A stretch of DNA of 9,540 nt from an uncultured Clostridia bacterium (GTDB taxonomy: Bacteria; Bacillota; Clostridia; TANB77; CAG-508). Position 1 is the first letter of the stretch; each line of letters starts with the position of its first letter. The notes beneath the pieces are model-generated. The model had not been told where the DNA came from, did not search any database, and saw only the letters and a list, made by a program, of their open reading frames with translations. The stretch lies in contig CANRFX010000043.1 of the NCBI GenBank assembly GCA_947629995.1, forward strand, positions 1-9,540. Direction: 5' to 3'. This document shows positions 1-7,294 of this stretch, piece by piece. The position numbers and the translations under genes were made by a program.

Positions 1-603
1 ACTAAGAATATAATAGGAGTAAGAGTTCCAGTTCTTAGAAACTATGCAAAAGAATTATCAAAAAAATATAAAATAGAAGAATTATTAAATAAAATAGATA
101 ATGAATATTATGAAGAAATTATGTTGCAAGGAATGCTAATTTGCCTAATGAATGATAACATAGTAGAAATACAAAAACAAATAAAAAAATTTATACCTAA
201 AATTAATAATTGGGCAATTTGTGATGTTTTTTGTGCAGGATTAAAGATAACAAAAAAATATAAAAAAGAAATGTGGCAATTTTTACAAAAATATTTAAAA
301 TCATCTAAAGAATTTGAAATTAGATTTGGAATAGTTATGATTTTAGATTATTATCTTGAGGAAGAATATTTAGAACAAGATTTTAAAATCTTTGATTCTA
401 TCACTAGTAAAAAATATTATGTACAAATGGCAATTGCTTGGGCAATATCAGTTGCTTGTGTTAAATTTTATGATAGAACAATTAAATATTTAAAAAGAAG
501 TAAACTAGATGAATTCACTTATAATAAAGCAATTCAGAAAACAATTGAATCTTATAGAATAACAAGTAAGCAAAAAGAAGAACTACGAAAGATGAAAAAA
601 TAG
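1..603 (+). CDS. DNA alkylation repair protein, AlkD-like (5' end outside window)
   Basis: The open frame runs from the first base without a stop, so this is the C-terminal 200 codons of a gene that starts upstream; the internal ATG at 121 is not the start. The protein resembles the AlkD family of HEAT-like-repeat DNA glycosylases, which remove alkylated bases such as 3- and 7-methylpurines. Visible family features are the GVRVPVLRNYAK segment near the visible start, the NWAICD motif with Trp and Asp four residues apart (the spacing of the AlkD base-excision Trp/Asp pair), a FEIRFGIVMILDYY repeat and a later AIAWAIS segment with the third conserved Trp. The alpha-helical pattern and the C-terminal QKTIESYRI region also fit. 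It ends 22 bp before the next gene on the same strand, so the two may share a transcript. The family call is fairly sure; substrate range cannot be read from sequence. Confidence 0.85.
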   Translation, partial: TKNIIGVRVPVLRNYAKELSKKYKIEELLNKIDNEYYEEIMLQGMLICLMNDNIVEIQKQIKKFIPKINNWAICDVFCAGLKITKKYKKEMWQFLQKYLKSSKEFEIRFGIVMILDYYLEEEYLEQDFKIFDSITSKKYYVQMAIAWAISVACVKFYDRTIKYLKRSKLDEFTYNKAIQKTIESYRITSKQKEELRKMKK

Positions 604-625
604 AGTATAAGAAAGGATAAATTTA

Positions 626-1897
626 ATGAAAAAACATAAAAAAACAAAGAAAATGACTAAAAAAGAAATAGAAAAAAAGAAAAAGAAAATTATAAAAACA
701 TTTTTTACATTTATAATAGCAATTTTTGTAATTTTTATTGCATTGATTATTAATGATTACATTATATTAGATAAAAATAAAAAAATGAATTTAATAATTG
801 ATAATATTAATATAACAAATAATTTAAAAAATGATGTATTAATAGAAGAAGGTATAATTTATCTATCAAAACAAGATATTAAAAATCAATTTGATCCATA
901 TATATACGATGAAAAAGAAACGAATCAAATAATAACAACCTATGATAAGAAGATAGCAGCAATAGGATTTGAAAAAAATGAAATTACAATAAATGGTTCA
1001 AAAAAGAAAATTTATGCTCATGCAATTAAAAAAGATGAAATTGAATATTTACCAATTTCAGAAATGAAAAATGTTTATAATATAGAGATAGAAAATATTG
1101 AAGAAACAAAAGTAATTACAATAGATTTTCTTGATAAAGAACAAAAAAATGCAATAGTATCAAGTGATTTAGCAGTTAAAGATTCCACAAATTTAGTTGC
1201 CAAAACAATTGATAGAGTAAAAAAGGGTGATAGTGTTATAGTTGTATCTTCTGACAACGGATTTGCAAAAATAAGGACAAAAAAAGGAAAAATAGGCTAT
1301 ATAAAAAATGATAAATTAGAAAATGAATATAATGTTAGAGAAAATTTACTACTAGAAAAACAAATAGATGGAAAAGTTAATTTAAAATGGAATCCTGAAA
1401 TAAATCAAACAGAGCTTTCAAATGTAAATGCTATAGCACCTTTATTTATTAATATAGATAGTAAAGGAAATTTGATAGAAAATATAGGAACCAATGGACA
1501 AGCTTATATTGAATGGGCACATAATCAAGGATATAAAATCTGGCCTATTGTTTCAAATAATAAAATTTCAATTTCTAATCTTATAAATAGTTATGAAAAA
1601 AGGCAAAAGTTAATTGAACAAATTGTAACATCTTGCGTAAAATATAGATTTGACGGAATTAGTATTAATTTTGAAAATATGGTACAAGAAGATAAAGAAA
1701 ATTTCTCAAGATTTATAATTGAACTTACGCCTAGACTAAAAGAAATTGGATTAGTTACTTGTGTTAAAGCTAATAAACAGGAAGAAAATAGTTTTGATAT
1801 ACCTTTGTTAAATACAGTATTAGATTATATAGTTGTAAATAATGAAAATGAATTAAAAGAGGTTAGTGAAAATAAAATTATTTTGATTAATCAATAA
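626..1897 (+). CDS. Membrane-anchored wall protein: copper-amine-oxidase-like + SH3 + truncated GH18 domain
   Basis: 423 residues, ATG preceded by GAAAGG (611-616). A very Lys-rich cytosolic N-terminus (1-24) is followed by one membrane segment (about 25-45), so the rest should be outside the cell. Residues about 55-180 resemble the copper-amine-oxidase-like stalk domain common in clostridial surface proteins (LIIDNINIT, IIYLSKQDI, ITINGSKKKI, YLPISEM). About 183-235 is a bacterial SH3-like region (VKKGDSVIVVS, GKIGYIKNDKL). About 265-423 matches the first half of a family 18 glycosidase barrel of the SleL/YaaH type (spore or wall glucosaminidases). The catalytic-motif region reads DGISINFEN, keeping the Glu but with Asn where DxxDxDxE has its last Asp. 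The gene stops at the strand that normally carries the YD motif, so the last part of the barrel is missing. Likely a wall-binding protein with doubtful hydrolase activity. Confidence 0.75.
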   Translation: MKKHKKTKKMTKKEIEKKKKKIIKTFFTFIIAIFVIFIALIINDYIILDKNKKMNLIIDNINITNNLKNDVLIEEGIIYLSKQDIKNQFDPYIYDEKETNQIITTYDKKIAAIGFEKNEITINGSKKKIYAHAIKKDEIEYLPISEMKNVYNIEIENIEETKVITIDFLDKEQKNAIVSSDLAVKDSTNLVAKTIDRVKKGDSVIVVSSDNGFAKIRTKKGKIGYIKNDKLENEYNVRENLLLEKQIDGKVNLKWNPEINQTELSNVNAIAPLFINIDSKGNLIENIGTNGQAYIEWAHNQGYKIWPIVSNNKISISNLINSYEKRQKLIEQIVTSCVKYRFDGISINFENMVQEDKENFSRFIIELTPRLKEIGLVTCVKANKQEENSFDIPLLNTVLDYIVVNNENELKEVSENKIILINQ

Positions 1898-1925
1898 AGA
1901 TTTATGTAAAAAGTTTAAAAAGTGC

Positions 1926-1954
1926 TTGACAACGCAAGTTTCGATAGGTATAAT
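1926..1954 (+). promoter_or_regulatory. Consensus sigma-A promoter of sigH
   Basis: TTGACA at 1926-1931 and TATAAT at 1949-1954 are both perfect matches to the vegetative consensus with a 17-bp spacer. Transcription should begin near 1961, leaving a leader of about 34 nt before the sigH ATG. The position, 28 bp after the stop of the preceding gene, shows that sigH has its own strong vegetative promoter. Confidence 0.88.
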
Positions 1955-1994
1955 ACTAAAAAAGACAGATTTTGGAGGTATTAAAAAAACATAT

Positions 1995-2645
1995 ATGCAA
2001 AATGAAAATGTATTTTATACAACAGACCAATATGGTAACTATACAGATGAACAAATAGTATCTCTAATTAAGCAAGGAGACGAAAAAGCTCTATCATATC
2101 TATTGGAAAAGTATAAAAATCTAGTCAATATAAAAGTTGGAAAATACTTTATTATTGGTGCAGAACGAGAAGATATAATGCAAGAAGGAATGATAGGTTT
2201 ATTCAAAGCGATAAAAAGCTTTAATATAGAAAAACAGAATACATTCAAATCATTTGCAAATATTTGCATCGAAAGACAATTAATAACAGCAATCAAAAGT
2301 TCAAACAGACAAAAAAATATCCCTTTAAATTCTTATTTATCTTTAAATACAGCCGCTTATGACAACAATGAAGAAGATAGTGTAGAATTAATAGATACTT
2401 TTGATAGTAAATTAATTGAAGATCCATTAGAAACTGTTATGAAACAAGAATATTATGAACAAATCCAAAATGCTGTAAATAAAAACTTAAGTAAATTTGA
2501 AAAGCAAGTTTTAGATAGATTTATAAAAGGGGAGAGCTATCAGTTAATTGCTCAAAGCTTGAATTCTCCAGTAAAGTCAGTAGACAATGCAATACAGAGA
2601 ATCCGTAAAAAAGCAATTAAAAATATGTTTGATGAAAATAATTAA
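1995..2645 (+). CDS. sigH: RNA polymerase sigma-H factor (sporulation/stationary phase)
   Basis: A sigma-70 family factor directing RNA polymerase to early sporulation and stationary-phase promoters. With the ATG at 1995 it has 216 residues, close to the 218 of Bacillus subtilis SigH. Region 2 covers about 30-115, with the core-binding REDIMQEGMIGLFKAI stretch (58-73), and is followed by the SigH-type RQKNIPLNSYLSL. Region 4 covers about 165-212, with SYQLIAQSLNSPVKSVDNAIQ as the helix-turn-helix. An upstream in-frame TTG at 1926 would add 23 residues, but it is the -35 box of the promoter and cannot be in the mRNA. A GGAGG at 1974-1978 is the only Shine-Dalgarno; its 16-nt distance to the ATG is longer than usual, and no other ATG is in frame nearby. 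A hairpin terminator follows directly. Family assignment is sure; the start is probable. Confidence 0.93.
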   Translation: MQNENVFYTTDQYGNYTDEQIVSLIKQGDEKALSYLLEKYKNLVNIKVGKYFIIGAEREDIMQEGMIGLFKAIKSFNIEKQNTFKSFANICIERQLITAIKSSNRQKNIPLNSYLSLNTAAYDNNEEDSVELIDTFDSKLIEDPLETVMKQEYYEQIQNAVNKNLSKFEKQVLDRFIKGESYQLIAQSLNSPVKSVDNAIQRIRKKAIKNMFDENN

Positions 2646-2675
2646 ATGCCAAAGCATAAAACCTTGGCATTTTTT
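2644..2675 (+). terminator. Rho-independent terminator after sigH
   Basis: AAATGCCAA (2644-2652) pairs with TTGGCATTT (2664-2672), extended by a G:C pair after one mismatch, and a run of six T follows from 2670. It begins inside the sigH stop region and lies in the 42-bp gap between the convergent sigH and mltG. On the minus strand the T-run is weaker (TTTAATTATT), so it may work only partly for mltG. Confidence 0.85.
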
Positions 2676-2687
2676 ATATTCGCTTTA

Positions 2688-3768
2688 TTAAAATTCTAAC
2701 CATAATCCAGAATTTTGTAATTCTTCTATTTTTTTAGAATGTTCTTCTTCTGTTTTTGAAAAATAAACTTTTCCATTTTTATCTGCAACAAAATATAAAT
2801 AAGAAGTTTCATTTGGTTCAATTGCAGCCTCTATTGAAGAAGTTCCCACCATAGAAATTGGGCCAATAGGTAATTTTCCTTCCATTCTTGGACCTCGAGT
2901 ATTATAAGGATTATAAGTATTTAATTCTGAAGAGTATAAATCTCTTGAACCAATTTCTATTTTACTTGCATAATAAGTAGTAACATCACTTTGAATTGGC
3001 ATATTTTTGGCTAAACGATTATATATAACACTAGAAACATCTTTTCTATTCTCATCAAATACAGCTTCATTTTCAATAATAGATGAAATTGTTAAAATCT
3101 CATGTACAGAGTGTCCTGAGTTTTGAATAGCTTTTTGATATGGTTTTAATTTTTCATTCATTTGATCTAGTAAAGTCTCAAATATGGTTTCTAACTTAAC
3201 ATCTTTGTTTTCAAATTCATATGTATCAGGGAAGAAGTAACCTTCTAATGGATAATATATATTTTCATTTTTTATTTCTTCTGTAAGAAACCAATATTTT
3301 TGTATTAAAGAATCTATATATTCATCATTTTCTAATAGCTTATAAACTTCATCCTCTGTATGATTTGTACTATTTGCAATTGTTCCGTGCAACCCATCGC
3401 ATATTTTTTCCTTCTACAAAGGTAATAGATACTACATCTTTGCTTCTGACTTTTCCTGTTTGCAAAAGTTCTGTGATTTCTGCAAGTGACATATTTTTTG
3501 ATATTTCATAACTTCCTGCTTGAAAATTAGAAATATTATTCATTTTTACATATAAGCGAAATGCTAAACTATTATGAATAATTCCTTGATCTGCTAATTG
3601 GTCTGCAATTGTATTTACACTAGAACCAATTGGAATTTCGACTGTATATTTATTAGAATCATCTCCAACAGGTGAAATGCTAATATTATACCATATTATT
3701 CCTGATAAAATTGTTATTAAGATAATTGCTATTATTATAGATACGATAATTATTACTTTTTTATTCAT
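2688..3768 (-). CDS. mltG: Endolytic transglycosylase MltG, frame joined by +1 shift at CGGA
   Basis: MltG (YceG family) cleaves nascent glycan strands at the membrane and sets their length. The N-terminal part starts at ATG 3768 with AGGAG (3776-3780) at 7 nt; it has a membrane segment at about 5-28 and a LysM-like region (YTVEIPIGSSVNTIADQL, GSYEISKNMSLAEI) and runs to EGKNMRWVA. It then hits CGG and stops five codons later. The remainder continues in the +1 frame with TIANSTNHTEDEV, the YPLEGYFFPDTYEF motif, SIIENEA (catalytic Glu about 232), MPIQSDVTTYYA and LPIGPISMVG. Skipping one base at 3387 joins the parts into 359 residues, the normal family size, with no sequence missing or repeated. 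Arg or Lys is common at the joint (128); GGA would give Gly. Probably cotranscribed with the tRNA 21 bp upstream. Family assignment is sure; whether the joint is recoding, error or a lesion is open. Confidence 0.88.
3385..3387 (-). other. In-frame CGG at the mltG +1 shift site
   Basis: Reading mltG from ATG 3768, codon 128 is CGG followed by A (GCA CGG AAC). The zero frame meets TAG four codons after the CGG. Omitting the C (base 3387) gives GCA GGA ACA ATT and continues the MltG homology without a gap. There is no homopolymer at the site. Confidence 0.85.
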
Positions 3769-3789
3769 TATTTTTCTCCTAAAATAAAG

Positions 3790-3865
3790 TGGGGCTTCCA
3801 ACGGGAATCGAACCCGTGACCTCAGCCTTACCAAGGCTGCACTCTACCTACTGAGCTATGGAAGC
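3790..3865 (-). tRNA. tRNA-Thr (anticodon GGT), CCA encoded
   Basis: On the minus strand, a 7-bp acceptor stem GCTTCCA/TGGAAGC (3865-3859 with 3800-3794), the D-arm TAGCTCAG.AGGTAGAG, the anticodon stem CAGCC/GGCTG around loop TTGGTAA (anticodon GGT), and a T-arm with the GGTTCGATTCC core are all present. CCA is encoded at 3792-3790. The discriminator base 73 reads C, unusual for threonine tRNA. It reads ACC and ACT codons. It precedes mltG and diverges from the threonine T-box and thrS. Confidence 0.95.
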
Positions 3866-3876
3866 ATATCGATACT

Positions 3877-3905
3877 ATTATACATTAACAAATAAAAAAA
3901 GTAAA
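3877..3905 (-). promoter_or_regulatory. Promoter for tRNA-Thr and probably mltG
   Basis: On the minus strand, TTTACT (3905-3900) and a perfect TATAAT (3882-3877) are 17 bp apart, with transcription expected about 5 nt before the tRNA. No terminator hairpin is visible between the tRNA and mltG, so mltG may be read from here after tRNA processing. Confidence 0.65.
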
Positions 3906-3914
3906 TAATTTCTA

Positions 3915-3943
3915 TTGACTTTTTAAATAAATTATATTAAAAT
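3915..3943 (+). promoter_or_regulatory. Promoter of the T-box / thrS transcript
   Basis: TTGACT (3915-3920) and TAAAAT (3938-3943) are 17 bp apart, placing the start just before the T-box Stem I. It diverges from the tRNA-Thr promoter, with only a few bases between the two -35 boxes. Confidence 0.65.
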
Positions 3944-3954
3944 TATATTCATAA

Positions 3955-4182
3955 GTAAAAACAAGTAAGAGAAAAGTAAGTTAAAGGTTTCTTACAGAGA
4001 GAACTAATTATAAGCTGGAAATTAGTTTAAGAAAACATAACCGAAAACTAACTCTTCATAAGCTCTAGTGAATAAGCTAGACGGAAAAGAACCGTTACCA
4101 TATCTTATAATTAAGTTAAAATTAGGATGGAACCGTGTATATAAAGCACTCCTATAGAAAAAATCTATAGAAGTGTTTTTTT
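3955..4182 (+). promoter_or_regulatory. T-box leader (threonine), with terminator/antiterminator
   Basis: A tRNA-sensing leader that lets RNA polymerase through when threonyl-tRNA is uncharged. The Stem I base is AAGAG (3967-3971) with CTCTT (4052-4056), enclosing the CAGAGAG segment and a distal hairpin CTAATT/AATTAG. A Thr specifier is probably ACT at 4047-4049 after GAAA; ACC at 4040-4042 is the alternative. A small hairpin ACGG/CCGT (4081-4095) fits Stem III. The T-box proper is AGGATGGAACCGTG (4124-4137). AGGA (4124-4127) pairs with TCCT (4150-4153) and GTG (4135-4137) with CAC (4147-4149), leaving the TGGAACC bulge: the antiterminator. The competing terminator pairs CACT and CTATAGA (4147-4158) with TCTATAG and AGTG (4164-4175), followed by a T-run to 4182. 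Specifier choice is uncertain; class and gene target are not. Confidence 0.9.
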
Positions 4183-4211
4183 ATACTTTTATAGGAAAAG
4201 GAGGAATTTTT

Positions 4212-6137
4212 ATGTTAAAAGTAACTTTGAAAGATGGTTCAAAATTAGAGGTGAACAAAGGAGAAACAATATTAGATGTAGCAAAAAAAATAAGTGAGGG
4301 ACTAGCTAGAAATGCAACATGTGGGGAAGTAGATGGAAAGGTAAAAGACTTAAGATATGAATTATGCAAAGATTGTAATTTAGTAATCCACACATTTTCA
4401 AATGATGACTTAGAAGGAAAAAAAGCATATTGGCATACTACTTCACATATTATGGCACAAGCAGTAAAAAGACTATTTCCAGATGTAAAAATTGCAATTG
4501 GACCAGCAATTGATGATGGATTTTATTATGATTTTGATGTAGAAAAACCTTTTACAGATGAGGATAAAGCAAAAATAGAAGAAGAAATGAAAAAAATAAT
4601 AAAAGAAGATTTAAAAATCGAAAGGTTTTCTTTGCCAAGAAAAGAAGCTTTAGAATTAATGAAAGATGAACCTTACAAAGTAGAACTAATAAAGGACTTA
4701 CCAGAAGGAGAAGAGATTAGTTTTTATAAACAAGGAGATTTTACAGATTTATGTGCAGGACCTCATGTAACAAGCACTGGAAAGATAAAAACTGTTAAAA
4801 TTTTATCATCTTCTGGAGCTTATTGGAGAGGTAATGAAAAAAATAAAATGTTACAAAGAATCTATGCAATTTCATTTCCTAAAGCAAGTATGTTAGAAGA
4901 ATATATAAAATTATTAGAAGAAGCAAAACAAAGAGATCATAGAAAAATAGGAAAAGAGCAAGAGTTATTTATGACACATGAATTAGTTGGTTCTGGACTT
5001 CCAATGTATTTACCAAATGGTGCAACTATTAGAAGAATATTAGAAAGATATATTGCAGATAAAGAAATAGCTTTAGGATATCAACATGTTTATACACCAT
5101 CACTTGCTAATGTTGAACTATACAAAACAAGTGGTCATTGGGATCATTATAAGGAAGATATGTTTCCAGTTATGAAAATGGAAAATGAAGAAATTGTTTT
5201 AAGACCAATGAACTGTCCTCATCATATGTTAATTTACAAAAACAAAATGCATTCTTATAGGGATTTACCAATCAGAATTGGGGAATTAGCGCATGACTTT
5301 AGATATGAAGCAAGTGGAAGTGTTTGTGGACTAGAAAGAGTTAGAGAAATGTGTCAAAACGATTCTCACATATTCGTAACTCCAGAGCAAATCAAAGATG
5401 TATTTGGAGAAGTAGTAAAATTAATATTAGATGTTTACAAAGATTTTGGATTTAATGATTATAGTTTTAGATTATCTTTGAGAGATAAAAATAACAAAGA
5501 AAAATATTTTGATGATGATAAGATGTGGGAGTTAGCAGAAAGTCAACTAAGAGAAATTTTAACAGAACTAAAAATACCTTTTTATGAAGCAGAAGGAGAA
5601 GCAGCATTTTATGGACCAAAATTAGATGTTCAAATTAAAACAGCAATAGGACATGATATAACAATTTCAACTTGTCAACTAGATTTCTTATTACCACAAA
5701 GATTTGAACTAGAATATATTGGAGAAGATGGAAAAGCACATAGACCAGTAGTAATTCATAGAGCTATACTTGGAACATTTGATAGATTTTTATCATTCTT
5801 GATTGAAGAATATAAAGGAGCATTTCCAGCATGGCTTGCACCAGTACAAGTTAAAATATTACCAATTACAGATAACCAACATGAATATAGTAATAAATTA
5901 AAAGAACAATTTATGAAAAAAGGAATTAGAGTGGTAGTAGATGATAGAAATGAAAAAACAGGATATAAAATACGTGAAGCTCAATTAGAAAAAGTTCCAT
6001 ATATGTTAGTAGTAGGTCCAAAAGAAGTAGAAGAAAACTTAGTTTCAGTACGTTCAAGAGAAAATGGGGACATAGGAACTATGAAAATAGAAGAATTTGA
6101 AAATAAAATTTTAAAAGAAATAGAAGAAAAGAAATAA
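4212..6137 (+). CDS. thrS: Threonyl-tRNA synthetase
   Basis: Charges tRNA-Thr with threonine and edits mischarged seryl-tRNA. With ATG 4212 (AAGGAGG at 4198-4204, 7-nt spacer) the protein has 641 residues, close to the 643 of B. subtilis. Domains in order: TGS at about 1-60; editing domain with HTTSH (75-79) and CAGPH (181-185); class II catalytic core at about 240-535; anticodon-binding domain after about 540. The zinc ligands sit almost exactly where Escherichia coli has them: Cys335 in MNCPHH, His386 in DSHIF and His516 in VIHRAIL. Motif 2 is RYEASGSVCGLERVREM, a variant of the usual RYELSGALHGLQRVRGF. The in-frame GTG at 4173 lies inside the T-box terminator and is not the start. Expression is T-box controlled. 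ychF follows after 11 bp. No in-frame CGG occurs in this long gene. Confidence 0.97.
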   Translation: MLKVTLKDGSKLEVNKGETILDVAKKISEGLARNATCGEVDGKVKDLRYELCKDCNLVIHTFSNDDLEGKKAYWHTTSHIMAQAVKRLFPDVKIAIGPAIDDGFYYDFDVEKPFTDEDKAKIEEEMKKIIKEDLKIERFSLPRKEALELMKDEPYKVELIKDLPEGEEISFYKQGDFTDLCAGPHVTSTGKIKTVKILSSSGAYWRGNEKNKMLQRIYAISFPKASMLEEYIKLLEEAKQRDHRKIGKEQELFMTHELVGSGLPMYLPNGATIRRILERYIADKEIALGYQHVYTPSLANVELYKTSGHWDHYKEDMFPVMKMENEEIVLRPMNCPHHMLIYKNKMHSYRDLPIRIGELAHDFRYEASGSVCGLERVREMCQNDSHIFVTPEQIKDVFGEVVKLILDVYKDFGFNDYSFRLSLRDKNNKEKYFDDDKMWELAESQLREILTELKIPFYEAEGEAAFYGPKLDVQIKTAIGHDITISTCQLDFLLPQRFELEYIGEDGKAHRPVVIHRAILGTFDRFLSFLIEEYKGAFPAWLAPVQVKILPITDNQHEYSNKLKEQFMKKGIRVVVDDRNEKTGYKIREAQLEKVPYMLVVGPKEVEENLVSVRSRENGDIGTMKIEEFENKILKEIEEKK

Positions 6138-6148
6138 GGAGAGATAAT

Positions 6149-7242
6149 ATGAAAATAGGAATAGTAGGTTTGCCCAATGTTGGAAAAAGTACTTTATTTA
6201 ATAGTATTACAAAAGCAGGAGCAGAATGTGCAAATTACCCATTTTGCACTATTGAACCAAATGTAGGAGTGGTTAGTGTACCAGACAAAAGATTAGATGA
6301 GCTTGCAAAAATGTATAATCCTCAAAAAATTACGCATGCAGTAATAGAATTTGTAGATATAGCAGGACTTGTAAAAGGTGCAAGTAAAGGTGAAGGTTTG
6401 GGAAATAAATTTTTATCACATATTCGTGAAACAGATAGTATTTGTGAAGTAGTAAGATGCTTTGAAAATTCGAATATTGTTCATGTAGATGGAAACATAG
6501 ACCCGATAAGAGATATTGAAACAATAAACTTAGAATTAATTTTTTCTGACATTGAAACAATTGATAAAAGGCTAGACAAAGCTAAAAAGAATTTAAAAGC
6601 AGATAAAAAATATCAAGAAGAAATTGATTTATTAGAAAAAATTAAAGAAAATTTAGAAAAAGGAATATCTGCAAGAGCTATTCATTTTACAGAAGATGAA
6701 CAAGTTCTAGTTAAGCAAATGTTTCTATTAACAACAAAGCCTATCTTATATATTGCAAATGTTTCAGAAGAACAATTAGAAAACATAGAACAAGATGAAA
6801 TGGTAAAAAAGGTAAAAGAATATGCAGCAAAAGAAAATGCAGAAGTAGTTCCTTTATGTGTTAAAATAGAAGAAGAATTATCAGGACTAGAAGACAAAGA
6901 TAAACAAGAGATGTTAGAAGCTTTAGGATTAGAAGAATCTCGGATTAGATAAAGTAATTAAAAAAAGTTATGACTTACTTGGATTAATGTCCTTTCTAAC
7001 TGCTGGAGAGCCAGAAGTAAGAGCTTGGACAATAAAAAAAGGAACAAAAGCACCTCGGAGCTGCTGGAAAAATTCATTCTGATATAGAAAGAGGATTTAT
7101 TAAAGCAGAAGTAGTTTCATATTCTGATTTAATGAAAGAAGGATCTATGATTGCAGCAAAGGAGAAAGGACTTGTTCGCTCTGAAGGAAAAGAATATATC
7201 ATGCAAGATGGTGACATTGTACTATTTAAGTTTAATGTATAA
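6149..7242 (+). CDS. ychF: Redox-regulated ATPase YchF (Obg family), frame joined by two +1 shifts at CGGA
   Basis: YchF/OLA1 is an Obg-family P-loop protein preferring ATP, associated with ribosomes and stress response. ATG 6149 has AAGGAGAG at 6136-6143. Visible are the P-loop GLPNVGKST (7-15), the G3 region DIAGLVKGASKGEGLGNKFL, the coiled-coil insert at about 125-170 and the noncanonical G4 ANVSEE that marks YchF. The zero frame ends at 6952, losing the C-terminal TGS domain. Omitting C6941 continues SGLDKVIKKSYDLLGLMSF, AGEPEVRAWTIKKGTKAP; omitting C7056 then gives AAGKIHSDIERGFIKAEVVSY and the family-typical end DGDIVLFKFNV. The joined protein has 363 residues, equal to E. coli YchF. 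Gly is conserved at the first joint (265); at the second (303) homologues carry Lys, Gln or other residues. Likely cotranscribed with thrS. The absence of any other damage argues against ordinary decay. Confidence 0.9.
6941..6943 (+). other. In-frame CGG at ychF +1 shift site 1
   Basis: Codon 265 in the initial frame is CGG followed by A (TCT CGG ATT AGA TAA), so the zero frame stops three codons later. Skipping C6941 gives TCT GGA TTA GAT, Ser-Gly-Leu-Asp, matching the EE(S/P)GL segment of YchF proteins. Confidence 0.87.
7056..7058 (+). other. In-frame CGG at ychF +1 shift site 2
   Basis: In the frame set by the first shift, codon 303 is CGG followed by A (CCT CGG AGC). Staying in that frame reaches TGA within nine codons. 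Skipping C7056 gives CCT GGA GCT GCT GGA and the conserved AAGKIHSD segment of the YchF TGS domain. Confidence 0.87.
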
Positions 7243-7294
7243 AAAGCGTAATAAATTTGTAACAGAAATGTAAAATAAAAAAATCAAAAAAGTA

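Noticed and set aside
1075..1257. Minus-strand frame of 60 codons inside the GH18-like gene
   Set aside because: It is the antisense shadow of a well-supported gene, with no ribosome-binding site. The same applies to minus-strand frames at 2039-2296, 4181-4393, 6330-6560 and 6682-6897.
2688..3392. Second half of mltG as a separate gene starting at TTG 3392
   Set aside because: There is no Shine-Dalgarno, the start lies inside the conserved coding stretch, and the two halves join without loss or overlap as one MltG.
3769..3834. Upstream extension of the mltG N-terminal frame (about 22 residues)
   Set aside because: It is the minus-strand tRNA-Thr sequence read as protein. ATG 3768 has AGGAG at the right distance and starts a membrane segment.
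4173..4211. GTG start for thrS 13 codons upstream
   Set aside because: It lies in the 3' arm of the T-box terminator; ATG 4212 has AAGGAGG at 7 nt and matches the family N-terminus.
6942..7242. ychF as a simple truncated pseudogene
   Set aside because: Two identical-type single-base lesions with no other damage, and recovery of exactly 363 residues, fit recoding or a systematic artefact better than decay. Genome-wide data are needed to settle it.
7243..7294. Terminator after ychF
   Set aside because: The stretch is A+T-rich, but I found no stem of useful length followed by a T-run.
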